Below are positions 46,097 through 57,419 of a DNA stretch of 64,000 bases, piece by piece. The notes beneath the pieces are model-generated. The model worked only from the letters and a program-made list of their open reading frames with translations, made no database searches and was not told where the DNA came from. The stretch comes from Ashinkailepas kermadecensis. Its lineage: Eukaryota; Arthropoda; Thecostraca; Neolepadidae. The stretch spans positions 113,940 through 177,939 of the forward strand of contig JAOTOM010003693.1 in NCBI GenBank assembly GCA_034440615.1, given 5' to 3'. Made by a program: the position numbers and the translations under genes. Position 1 is the first letter of the stretch. Each line of letters starts with the position of its first letter.

Positions 46097-47861
46097 GGGG
46101 TAGCAAGCATGGTAGGTTGGGGGAACTACCCTGCGCGGCCACCTCCGCTGCTACACGGGGACCTACCCCCACAAAGTAAGTGTTGAGGTCATCTGGGGAC
46201 GCGGTAGGGATGACGCGTTTGTCGAAATTGTTTCGACCAACTGCGGTGTCTATGCTTTTAAATACAGACCGCGCGCCACCCTCCTCTATTCTCCTGCTAT
46301 ACTCCTCTCGATTATCACGGAGAATCTCGCGTTTCACCGCTTTATTTAGGATGCTATAGCGGATTGAGCCATGTCCCACCTCTGTCAGGGCTTCCCTGCG
46401 CCGGGCCATAAGGGCTTTTGTAGTATCAGAGAGCTTGGGGGCGCTGGGGTTTCTGATTTTAACCGAGCGCAAGGGGGCGTGGGAGTCGAGTACCGGCATA
46501 AATTTCCCTAAAAATTGGTCCCACTTTTCGGAAACAGTTGGTGACAAATACACCCCACTCCAATCGATGGACACCAAATCGTGATGAAATGACTGGGTAT
46601 CAATGCGGCGTAAACAGCGAGTCTGAACAGTAACTTTGGCCTGCCGCCACTTCGGCACAGATAAATAAGCACGTACAAATTTGTGAGGGCTAAAATGACA
46701 ATGTTTCGCACCGCAGCATCGGACCAGATCGTCATCATTGCACATCAGAACATCAAGAAGCGAACCGGTACGGTAAGTAGGAGCAGTGACATATTGTGAG
46801 AGATCAAAATCCGACAAAAATTCACATAGACGTTTCTTTGCATTATCATTGTTATCTTTGAGAAAATCACAGTTGAGATCACCCATAATGAGAACTCGGG
46901 AAGCAGGGTAGTCCATCAAAATTTGCTGGTACTGGCATTCTAAATCTGAAAAGTCCGCATTCAGGGCAGCCACGGCATGTCGCGGCCGGCGGTACCCGAC
47001 CCCCACCACCAGACGGCGCTTCCCGTCAGGCCGTACGAGTGCCCAGTGCATCTCTAGTTGACTGTCGGGTGGCCGGGGCGCGGCAGAAAGCTGTATGGTG
47101 GTGACGTCAAAGCCGTCCCTGGCAACCAGCGCCACCCCACCGTAGCCGCTGCTGTCGGGTCGGTCGGTGCGGTACAGGGTGTAGCCAGGCAGCAGGACCA
47201 GTCGGGACTTGATATATTTCTTCAAGAAAGTTTCACTAAGGCCGAAAATATCGAAATTGAAATGATCCAGTTCATGTTGAAGAGAGAGACGTTTTGCGGC
47301 TGGTTTGATAGATTGAATGTTTAGAAATCCCACCAGAATGTTGGTGTTTGTCGGCTGTCTTCCCCACCTGACGCCGCCTCTGCTGCCACGGCGCCTCGAC
47401 CCACGGCTACTACGTGTGCCCCTCTTCCGTCTCGTGTGCTGGGACCGTGCGTCAGCTGGCTGGACCGGCTCACGATCGCCGGGACGGGGCACAGATGCTT
47501 GGCCCGCACGCGGTGCTGGGATTCCAAGGTCACGCTGATTGAAGGGTGTCAGAGGCGATGTGTGCTGATACGGCTTGAGAGCGGGAGATGCAGCCAAGAT
47601 AAATATCTTGAAAACAACAAGCAGAGTGACTAGCCTAATGAGGTCTCGATGAATAATTTGTTGGAGCACTTGCATGGTGATGGGTGGTTCCGGCTGCTGG
47701 CGAATGAGCACAATCCAGCGCAGGGGGCCAAGACAGAAGGCCGGAAACCGGAGGCTGGATACCAGAAGCCGGCAGAGGAGCAGAGAGCACCCTACAAGCG
47801 GCAGCAGGCAATCAAAGATAAAATATAAACAACAAGATTCACTCGCACACCAATCACTCAA
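45972..47861 (-). pseudogene. Endonuclease-containing N-terminal half of CR1/L2-like ORF2
   Basis: The open frame encodes 629 residues. The first ~170 are hydrophobic then basic and low-complexity; a start at an internal Met near residue 63 (about 47675) is plausible. The APE-type endonuclease follows: FLNIQSI near residue 177, GLSETFLKKY (catalytic Glu), GYGGVALVA, GVGYRRP, MGDLNCDFL (Asp/Asn), and YRTGSLLDVLM. The expected SDH is SPH (in FSPHKFVRAYL), so a catalytic aspartate is lost. The rest is the endonuclease-RT linker, up to a 10-G run at 46065-46074 where the frame is lost. The protein would nick target DNA to prime reverse transcription at the 3' end. Confidence 0.85.
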
Positions 47862-47980
47862 CTTTCACGCGGATAAAAGGCACCAGAGCGGGAGAGGCAC
47901 AGGCAGGCTGAGCACCGCAGCACCGCGACCGACCAGCGGCGCGGGGCGCGGGCAACTGTTAGTGGTGCATTACTGCAGCG

Positions 47981-47990
47981 AATTTGAGTG
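47981..47990. repeat. 5' target-site duplication of the Jockey/I-like LINE
   Basis: AATTTGAGTG here is repeated exactly at 54715-54724, directly after the A-rich 3' tail of the plus-strand LINE. Confidence 0.75.
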
Positions 47991-48263
47991 TGCATGGAGT
48001 ATTCAGTATTATCCGCTCATACCTAACCAGAGCCCGCTGATTACTCCACTGTGCCATTTTTTGGCGCGACTGACTGCTTGTTACCGCAGTTCTTTATTTT
48101 TCATTTCGTGGGGCGACAGCCGTCGCTCTTTTCTCCTTTCGTTTTCTAGTGGGATGACACCCGTCACCCTACGCAATTTTCTTCGTCGTCGTATTTCCGT
48201 TCCCTGTGTTTCTGTGTCCTTCTTATTTCTTTAAGTTACACTAGGTAGGGCTTTTTCCCCACG

Positions 48264-49857
48264 ATGGGGAAAAAACGCAAAAAGGACACCGACCCATGCT
48301 CGCCAACGGACTCCGGCTCGGAATTCCCGCCTCTGACCATACAAGACGACCACCGCGCGACCTCGGACTCGGCCCCTGATGCCCAATCCCTCAATACAAC
48401 CCTTGATGACCCGCGTCGAACTATTCCCCTCGATGACGCCATGGAAGCCCTTTGCGCCTCGCCGACCCCTGCTCGTCCCAAACCACGACCTCGCCTAACG
48501 ATCCGGACCAGACCATCACTATCCACGCAGCTGACCCACGCTCGAACCAGACCACGCCCTCCCAACCTGAACCAATCCAATCAATCAAACCTTACCTCGA
48601 CAGTGCTGGCTCGTACGTAGTCGTTCTCGTACGTAGTGCTGGCTCGTACGTAGCCTGTCGAGGAATCCGTTTCCTTTCGCGTGTCAACGTTTTCTGGCCA
48701 ACCAAGCAACTCCTGGCCATTTGCTCCTTAGCCAATCCTGACATTGAAGCCCCAGCCAACGGAACCCTCGTCATCAAAACCCAAACCCGAGACCAGACCA
48801 AAGCCCTCCTCCATACCACCACATTTTGTGGTAAATACGTGACCATTTCACTCTACTCCAACCGCAACACCACCAAGGGCACCGTCTTCGCGCCTGAGCT
48901 CCGCTTCATGTGTGAGGAAGATATTCCGGTAGTGCTCAGGCCGGAGGGGGTGACCCACGTCCGCCGCATCACCTCTTTTAAAGACGGCCAGAAACGTGAC
49001 ACGAGTCTCCTAGTCCTTACCTTCAACTCTACAACTCTTCCCAAGACCCTCCTCGCCGGCTACATCCCATTCCAAGTCCGTGTCTTTATTCCTAATCCTC
49101 TCCTCCGCTGTTTCAATTGTCAGCGCTTTGGGCATGGCAGCAAGACTTGTCGCCAAACAGCACGCTGTCCAAAGTGTGGTGAATCACCCCATCCTGATTC
49201 CACCTGCTCAAAACCTGTCCACTGTCTCAACTGCAACACACCCGACCACCTGACCACATCACCCCTCTGTCCAGTATGGCGCAAGGAGAAGGAGGTCTGC
49301 GCTGTGAAGGCCACGACCGGGGTGTCATACCCCGAGGCCCGACGGTCTGTCGAAGCCACCTCCCCGTCAACGAAAACTCAGGCGGCCAGGCGGCCACCGT
49401 TGCTCCCCCCACACGTCGCATCAACACTACTTCTGCCTCGATGCAAACAGACATGATTCCGGGTTTAGCTCCACTCAAAAAACTTACTCCACTGACCACA
49501 CCGACACAAACCACCCTGGCTCCCAACACACAAACAACTCCGGCTCCACAGACTCAAGTAACAAGGAATGCCAGACCCCGCAGCCATTCGGCTGCAGGGG
49601 AAATGAGTTCCACTTCGGTGGGGCGCCGACCAAGCCCGGCGCGTCCAACGCCGGCCGGCGCCCGCGTGACCAGACCAACTCAACCGAGCCGGCGGGCATC
49701 CCCGCGGCAGTGGCCGGCCGCCGTGACCTTTCCAAGGTTACTGGTCGGCCGGACGGATCGGGCGGGTCAACCTCGACCGCCCGCACCCAACACACATGCC
49801 CGACAGAACTGCAATCGTGGCTGCGCCATGCATCGAAAGGTGCCGAGAAACATATAA
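48264..49857 (+). pseudogene. Gag-like ORF1 of Jockey/I-like LINE, frameshifted
   Basis: An ATG at 48264 starts with MGKKRKKD (basic, NLS-like) and an acidic or proline-rich N-terminus. The frame changes by about 48600, near three copies of CTCGTACGTAG. It continues to about 49300 in another frame with an RNA-binding-like segment and three zinc knuckles: CFNCQRFGHGSKTC near 49109, CPKCGESPHPDSTC, and CLNCNTPDHLTTSPLC (CX2CX4HX4C twice, CX2CX4HX6C once). The conserved PVWRKEKEV and GVSYPEARRSV block follows. A second shift leads into a proline- and threonine-rich tail ending at 49857. ORF1 proteins bind LINE RNA in the RNP. Broken by at least two frameshifts. Confidence 0.85.
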
Positions 49858-49860
49858 TTT

Positions 49861-49875
49861 AAACATCTTTAATTA
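49861..49875. repeat. Left 15 bp target-site duplication of SINE
   Basis: AAACATCTTTAATTA here is identical to 50036-50050, flanking the tRNA-derived SINE. Confidence 0.92.
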
Positions 49876-50035
49876 GGGGACGAGTGGTCTAGGGGTAAGA
49901 TGCTCGTCTCACAATCGAAAGGGTGTGGGTTCGAATATCATCTGTCGCTACTCTTCGCCCGCGACCAATCGGCGTGAGAGATTGGCGACGCTACATGACT
50001 CAACGGTCGACGTGTCGTAAAACCAATAACCAACC
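49876..50035 (+). mobile_element. tRNA-derived SINE
   Basis: This 160 bp insertion begins with a tRNA-like head. The A box TGGTCTAGGGG (49885-49895) fits the consensus fully. The B box GGTTCGAATAT (49928-49938) fits except at its end. An anticodon-loop-like CTCACAA (49908-49914) would present CAC at 49910-49912, as in tRNA-Val, but the anticodon, T and acceptor stems are poorly paired, so it is not a working tRNA. A tRNA-unrelated body of about 85 bp follows, ending in AAAACCAATAACCAACC. Perfect 15 bp duplications flank it. It would be transcribed by RNA polymerase III and mobilised in trans by a LINE. Confidence 0.88.
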
Positions 50036-50050
50036 AAACATCTTTAATTA
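50036..50050. repeat. Right 15 bp target-site duplication of SINE
   Basis: Second copy of AAACATCTTTAATTA. Part of it (TTTAATTAC) is read in the LINE endonuclease frame, so it is original LINE sequence. Confidence 0.92.
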
Positions 50051-50460
50051 CTCGCTCTACCGCCACGACGAGGTCCGTGAAACACACCGCAGTGGTGGCA
50101 CAGCACTTTACATGAACAATTATTACACACATAGACACTTACACTCAATTCACCTTTACAAGCAGTAGCTTGTACTTTGCGTTTTCATGGTAGGAACATA
50201 GATGTATGTTCATTATATATTCCACCATCTACAGACAACACAAACATTTTGACAGAACTAGAAAACCTCATAGCGCAATTCAAAAATCCTTTCGGTTTAT
50301 TTGGCGATTTTAAAGCCCGGCGTGGGATAGAACACGCACACTTCCAGACACTCACGGACGCATAGTTGAACACATCTTAGACAGACACAATTTAGTATTA
50401 CTTAACACCGGTTAGCCAACATTTTTCCACCTCGGTCACAATACAGAAACTGCCATTGAT

Positions 50461-51393
50461 TTAACACGCGCCCTGGAGGGTCTCTGAGAATTACGCGCAC
50501 TGGAGGGGGGGGGGGGCGGATTCCGCCCCCTAAGATCTCGGCTCCTAGTAACGCTGGAGGAACGAAATTCGCAGGGTGGATGGGCACGGTAGTGAACTCT
50601 AGTGTGTGCAATTTTCGTGACCTTAGGTCAATATCTTCAAGGTCAAATGAGGTCAGATTGGCAAAATTTTCCGGTTTTGCGTGGCTTGGCTTGTCATCGT
50701 TATGGATCGCTGTGATTGTGCTTAAATGCAAAAAATGGGCATCAATGATGTTTTGGACATTACTAATGATGCAATGCAGATGCTAGACCCAACATTTGAC
50801 CTCAGGTCACCTATATAGCACCACTTTATCAGGTCAGTTACCTGTTCCAGTTACCGGAACCAGCCGCCCGCCCGACTGCTCCGTCGGGCAGCTCGGAGCA
50901 ATCGGCTTCGTGAAGAAGGGAGTGAAGTACATGAATAAAGTATGGAAACGCAATGACAAACAGTACAAATGACAACCAGTAGTGCATTTATGGCAACATT
51001 CCAGTTGATCAAGTTTGGTTCCATTAACCTGTCATGAACTTGACCTGACTTGACCTTGGTGACCTAACATGACCATGAAACTATACAGCATATGAATATG
51101 CATCAAACAAGTCCCTAGTGTTGCCTAGAGCACTTCCCTTTTGTCAGTATACTGGGAGCGCATCTGCGCCGATTTTTGTGGTCTGGCGCTATAACAATTT
51201 TTGAATTTAGCGGCCCCTAACTGGAAAGATTTTCGGGCGATTTCCATTATTCTTACTTTAAACGACGCGTCGTTCATTTTTAAGCAGGTACACCGAAAAT
51301 CGCGTATATCGACCGGTAAAATCTGCAGTTATTTGCGAAAAATCGGAGGGGTGGGCGGATTTCGCCCCCCCCCCCCTCCAGTGCGCGTGTTAA
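50461..51393 (-). mobile_element. TTAA-flanked non-autonomous element, copy C
   Basis: TTAA at 50461-50464 and 51390-51393 bounds a 933 bp unit in the same orientation as copy B. Removing the unit and one TTAA restores an uninterrupted LINE reading frame (AIDL joined to TICSPA), which proves the TTAA is a target duplication and the unit an insertion. The half-site block reads TGACCT (51041-51046), 4 bp, TGACCT (51051-51056), 3 bp, TGACCT (51060-51065), 4 bp, TGACCA. The hairpin GCCCGAC/GTCGGGC lies at about 50870-50890. No transposase ORF is seen. Confidence 0.92.
51041..51075 (-). promoter_or_regulatory. DR4-DR3-DR4 half-site block (copy C)
   Basis: Three exact TGACCT hexamers and one TGACCA with spacers of 4, 3 and 4 bp. 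The spacing is the same as in copies A and B although single bases differ. Confidence 0.55.
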
Positions 51394-51480
51394 CAATTTG
51401 TTCTCCAGCCCTGGCCAACGAATTTGATTGGACAATAGACACAGACATTCATTATAGCGATCACTACCCCAGTAAAATAG

Positions 51481-53600
51481 CACAGACCATTTCAACAACT
51501 GCCGATACCACACCAAGTTTCATTCCTCGCTGGAAACTTTCGAGGGCCGACTGGACCAAATTTGAGGAGCTTTCGTCGTTACCATACAACCCGGACATTT
51601 CTCCAGTACAAAACATTCATTTAATTACCAACACTTTTACAAGCAGCGTCTGCAACAATTCCACTCACAAAACCTAGCACAAAACGAACCCCAGTCCCCT
51701 GGTGGTCCATAGGAGTTTCCCAAGCAATAGCCGCTAGAAAACGAGCATTTATAAAATATGTACGCCATCCCGACCAACAAAATTTAATCAACCGGAACCA
51801 TGAACATGCAAGAACACGCTGCATTATACGTAACGCTAGGAGCCGTTCATGGGCAAATTACCTTCAGCAACTCACTTTCGACACACCGTTAAGCAAAATA
51901 TGGGGATTAATCCGCCGTTTGAGCGGACGATCCACATTTAGATCACTACCGTCCCTCAAACTTCACAATATCACCATTACCGAACCCCAATAAATAGTAA
52001 ACACCATAGTGGATACGATTGCCCACCATAGCTCCGACGAAAACTACAGACCTGGCTTCATAGAAAATGCACTACACACTTTTTATCTCGATCCCGCACA
52101 ATTTGTTTCTGATAACACAGAAATATATAATTCTCCTTTTCAAATGTCAGAACTCGATGCAGCCATTTCCTCCGCCGGCAATACTTCAGTAGGGCCCGCA
52201 AACTTACATTACTTTTTTTTCAGACATTTACCTGATCACACCAAACATTGCATTTTGCACAAATTTAATACACTATGGACAACTCCCGCCTTCCCCGAAA
52301 CTTGGAAAGAATCTTTCATTATACACATCCCAAAACCTGGCAAGGACCATAGTAACCCCATTCATTTTCGATCCATTTCACTCACCAGTTGTTTAGGAAA
52401 ACTTTTTGAACGCATAGTTATCAAAAGACTGAACTGGGATCTGGAAACAAATTCCCTTATATCTCCTTTTCAATGTGGTTTTCGGCGCATGAGGACGCAG
52501 TACAATAGATCACCTTATTCGGTTAGAAACGGAAATCCGCCTAAGTTACAAAAACCATGAACACACTGTCGCAGTATTTTTGGACATCAGCAAAGCGTAC
52601 GATATGGTCTTCAAACCCGCACTACTCTCCAAAATTCAACAACTCGGAATAAAAGGACATTTAGCACATTATTTAGTAAGTTCTTTTATCTGATTCTCGT
52701 CGATTCCACGTCAGGTGACGGTCAGCCATTTCCGATCCACATTATCTTCAGAACGGCCTACCATAGGGAAGTTGTCTTTCACCAGTATTATTTAACATTA
52801 TCATTAATGACCTTTTCGATGACATGCCTGCCAATATATCATATTTTATATTTGCAGACGATAGCGCAATTTGGTGTTCCGGCAAAAATTATGAACATTG
52901 TTTAATTCGCATGCAAAACACACTTGACAGAATACACGAATGGTCCCTGAAGTATGGTTTCATTTTTTCAGCCCCAAAATCTGCAACACTGATATTTAGT
53001 AAATCGACACCCTGCCCAAACACAAATAACCCCGCTTCACATCGGGAACAATCACATCCCTTTTGTAAATTCATTCAAATTCCTTGGTATTATTTTTGAT
53101 CAAAGGCTATCTATCCATAAACACATCAAACACGTCCAGACGAAATGTTTTCACCCACTCAATTTATTTCGCTGTATTACTTCTTCCTCATTCGGAGCCG
53201 ACCGTCATACGCTTTTACATCTCTACAAATCATTAGTTCTTCCCATCATAAAATATGGGTCGATAGTTTATGCTGGTGGCAGTACCTCTGCTTTGAAACT
53301 TTTGGACAACATACAAAATAAATTTATCTGCATAGCACTCGGTACAATGACTATTTCTCCCATCATTTCTCTACAAACCGAATCAGGAATTCCACCATTA
53401 GCTCTACGAAGAATGGAACAAACACTTAGGTATGCCGCAAAAAATCAGTTTAAAGAACACCACCCCACACACGCATCCTTGCGAATTCTCCTAAACTTAC
53501 ACCACAACTATTTAGGTCCAGCCGAAAAGCGAACCTGTCTTACCATAGCTTCACGCGTCAAAACATTTTCTACACAACTTTAATATAATATTCCACAAAT
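51481..53600 (+). pseudogene. Reverse transcriptase of Jockey/I-like LINE ORF2
   Basis: After a linker (WKLSRADW..., then ARKRAFIKYVRHPDQ near 51735) the RT reads SVGPANLHYFFFRHLPD near 52190, FPETWKESFIIHIPKPGKD near 52295, FRSISLTSCLGKLFERIV, and SPFQCGFRR, where the frame changes near 52495. Box A FLDISKAYDMV is at about 52578. Box B has an in-frame TAG at 52764-52766 where glutamine is expected, then GSCLSPVLFNIIINDL. The catalytic FADDS is at about 52850-52865. A thumb segment and LLDNIQNKFICIALG (53299) follow, ending in a C-terminal segment to about 53583. Stops and shifts make it inactive, but the catalytic aspartates are retained. Confidence 0.82.
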
Positions 53601-53637
53601 TACTTTTCTTCCTCAGCCTACTACACCACCGTGGCAG

Positions 53638-54290
53638 ATGGCCGAACGGCACGTATTTTATCTAACCACCACCCCGAAATCACAACTTTGTCCAGAATAT
53701 GCCAAACAAAAATTCCACCAGCTTTGGTCTCGATATCGCCATGTTCCCTTTATCTTTACTGACGGATCTAAGGATGCTAACAACACAGGAAACGCCATTT
53801 TTTCGGGTACACACACAACACAACATCGCCTACCAAACGGAACTTCCATTTTCATTGCCGAATTACACGCCATTCTGATTGCCCTTCGTTATATTGGTAA
53901 TCGTTTCCTTTGTCACCCCATGCGCAGCGTCGTTGTTTGTTCTGACTCAACATCTGTTCTTCAATCGCTTTCTTCACTTTCTTTTTCGCACCATTGCCAT
54001 GTTTCCATCTATGACACACTTCAAACACTTCACATGATGGGCGTGAGGGTCCGTTTCCTGTGGGTGCCCAGCCACTGTGGCATCCCAGGAAACGAAGAAG
54101 CCGACAAATTAGCAAAAGAATCATTACAACTTCCAAACATTACAGAAATTCCACCACATTTTGACGGCATTAAATCATCAATACAACAGAGAATTCGACA
54201 TTTCTGGACACAAAACTGGACACAAAACACAAACCATACACAATTACGACTCATCAAGCCTAATTATGTTGAACCATGGGCCATGGGTAA
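53638..54290 (+). pseudogene. RNase H domain of Jockey/I-like LINE ORF2
   Basis: In the frame opened at 53638, FIFTDGSKD carries catalytic Asp near residue 42, FIAELHAIL the Glu near 75, VVVCSDSTS the Asp near 103, and WVPSHCGIPGNEEADKLAK the final His and Asp (156). All RNase HI residues are present. The domain would degrade the RNA strand of the RNA-DNA hybrid during replication. The frame continues to 54564, but the last ~95 residues are out of phase. A 27 bp tandem repeat (GTTGAACCATGGGC-type, about 54269-54310) marks where the true frame is lost. Confidence 0.88.
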
Positions 54291-54299
54291 TGTTGAACC

Positions 54300-54551
54300 A
54301 TGGGCATCATCTTTTCAAAAAAACGACACGAAGAAAAAGTCCTATCACGTTTACGCATCGGCCATACTTTTCTTACCCATCGATATATCTACACTTCATC
54401 TGGACCTTCATGCCCATCATGCAACACCCATCTTACAGTCACACATATACTCCAACACTGTCAACAATACCATGGCCCGCGAAGAACACATATCAGCTAC
54501 TGCCGACCACACAACATTGCCTTTTCTTTACCCACACTACTGGGAGATTAA
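54300..54551 (+). pseudogene. C-terminal zinc-motif segment of LINE ORF2
   Basis: In a different frame from the RNase H part, RLRIGHTFLTHRYIY is followed by CPSCNTHLTVTHILQHCQQY. This CX2C...HX4C pattern after the RNase H domain is the usual C-terminus of I/Jockey-type ORF2 proteins and may contact RNA or DNA. Confidence 0.8.
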
Positions 54552-54658
54552 CACCCTTTTCTAATCAAACTACTTTTCATCTTTCTCCGACAAACAAACT
54601 TGATACAGGAATTATAATCTGACTTTTCCAGCATAACATTTTTTCTTTCTTTTTTCAC

Positions 54659-54690
54659 GGCACGAAATGGCCTGAGGAGGCCGAAGTGCC
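54659..54690 (+). terminator. 3' UTR hairpin of Jockey/I-like LINE
   Basis: GGCAC pairs with GTGCC and the inner GGCC with GGCC around TGAGGA, giving a two-stem hairpin immediately before the CAAA-rich tail. A comparable GGC..TGGCC..GGC..GCC stem is found at the 3' end of many I/Jockey LINEs and probably serves as the RT recognition signal. Confidence 0.7.
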
Positions 54691-54714
54691 AAATTTAATC
54701 AAACAAAACAAACA

Positions 54715-54724
54715 AATTTGAGTG
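54715..54724. repeat. 3' target-site duplication of the Jockey/I-like LINE
   Basis: AATTTGAGTG, identical to 47981-47990. Confidence 0.75.
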
Positions 54725-55814
54725 GGACCTGTAAAAGGAAAAAATGCGCTGAAAATGCCATGCTCAAATTACAGCTCCAAAGTATGAAATTGACATGGCA
54801 TAGCCACGGGCGTTGATTTCTGAAAATTATTGGGGGACGAAATACATGAAGGGAATGGGCAGGACGAAATGGACTTGTGGGCACACTACATAGGGTTCCA
54901 TGTTAAAATTGATATTATTGAGGTGGGGGGGGGGGGAAGCCAACATTGGGAAGGCACTTGCCCCCTCGAAAGTATACCAAACAGCACCCTTGGGTAGAGC
55001 AGAGATGTAACATTTGGGAAGCATAATGGTGGATTATAGTGCAATCTGTTCATGCATCATGTTGCTTGAAATGTATTTGTGGAGCAGGTAAATTGTGACA
55101 ACACAAAGCTGAGTAAAAAAAATAAATAGCAAACACCCCATTACTGAACAGTTTATGTCCCCCAAGAAGCACGAACCTGACCATCCGAATTCAGCCCATA
55201 TTCTTCTTCAAGGGTGTCTGTGCCAATTTTTTTCATAACATAAGTATGGTCTTCTGTCAGTCCCAGTTATTGAGCTAAGCATGTGAGGGATTCCTTACTA
55301 GATAAATTGATATGCATACTACATCTAGCTTGCCCGCCACTTGCAGCATTTTGCTGGCTGGAGTAAGTTCATGATGAACCTGATATAGCAAACAAGCCAC
55401 TCGCCAATGCAAGTCATCGTTTCTCGCGTGACCGCTAACTTATCCATAAGTTAGTTTCGTGTTGGCTCGCCGACGTCCTACCAGTCAACGGACCGCCGGT
55501 GGAAGTCTTCAGCTAAAGCTCAAAATCATCTCATCTAGCATAAACGCCAACTCAGTATTCTACGCCATCTAATCAGGTCGTTTGGTTGAACAAATGCATG
55601 AACAATGAACAAATGAAGAGCTTGAACCATCAGAACAAATTACGTCGGCCGAAGTGTGGTGGATAAAAAAAAACGTTGGTAATCCGTATTGGTATTGGTC
55701 ATAACCACGTCCCAGAGATTACGGGTGACAGATCAGGATAGAAAGGGGAGACAACTCGGGTCTGAAGGGGAAAGGGACAAACCTGACATAGCCTGTTGTT
55801 TTTAAACTGAAAAT

Positions 55815-55816
<2 letters not shown>
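54725..55816. other. Unassigned sequence
   Basis: A G-run lies at 54925-54935. No gene or array is recognised. Confidence 0.35.

Positions 55817-57419
<1,603 letters not shown>

Larger units (their letters stand above)
44305..47955 (-). mobile_element. CR1/L2-like LINE, nearly complete, minus strand
   Basis: On the minus strand this runs from an upstream GC-rich region (to about 47955) through an endonuclease frame (47861-45972), a short bridging frame and an RT frame (to 44495), then a ~200 bp 3' UTR. The 3' UTR ends in AATAAA (44334-44329) and a tail of about four TCTGAG hexamers (44327-44305). Short 3' hexamer tails rather than poly-A are known for CR1/L2-type LINEs. Two single-base frameshifts lie at G-runs. 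A 6 bp TGTTAG occurs at both edges (44301-44306 and 47957-47962), but that is too short to call a target duplication. Among the LINEs here it is the best preserved. Confidence 0.85.
50041..51480 (+). pseudogene. Endonuclease of Jockey/I-like LINE ORF2, split by TTAA copy C
   Basis: The readable part starts FNYSLYRHDEV, then GGTALYMNNYYTH (50041-50160), CSLYIPPSTDN near 50210, LFGDFKARR near 50297 (GDFN-type block with Lys for Asn), and HILDRHNLVLLNTG. It reaches AIDL at 50450-50464, where the TTAA element interrupts. It resumes with TICSPALANEFDW at 51393 and HYSDHYPSKIA near 51450, which keeps the SDH motif. The N-terminal endonuclease blocks (NxxG and the catalytic Glu block) are missing between the ORF1 end and 50041, indicating an internal deletion of roughly 100 residues. 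Stops near 50166 and 50362 also break it. Confidence 0.8.
47991..54714 (+). mobile_element. Jockey/I-like LINE, apparently full length, with nested insertions
   Basis: Bounded by the 10 bp duplication AATTTGAGTG, the element has a ~270 bp 5' UTR, a gag-like ORF1 (48264-49857), an ORF2 relic with endonuclease, RT, RNase H and C-terminal zinc motif (about 50041-54560), and a 3' UTR with a GGCC hairpin and a CAAA-rich tail. A SINE (49876-50035) and TTAA copy C (50461-51393) are inserted inside; without them and their duplicated targets it is about 5.6 kb. Multiple frameshifts and stops make it inactive. The combination of ORF1 knuckles, APE endonuclease and RNase H is typical of the I/Jockey superfamily; RNase H favours an I-like clade. 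Confidence 0.85.

Noticed and set aside
44301..47962. TGTTAG at both ends as target duplication of the CR1/L2-like LINE
   Set aside because: Six bases are too few given uncertainty in the 5' end position; not used to set the element border.
49876..49950. Functional tRNA-Val(CAC) gene
   Set aside because: Anticodon, T and acceptor stems are poorly paired, and the segment sits inside a unit with 15 bp target duplications and a tRNA-unrelated body. A SINE head fits better.
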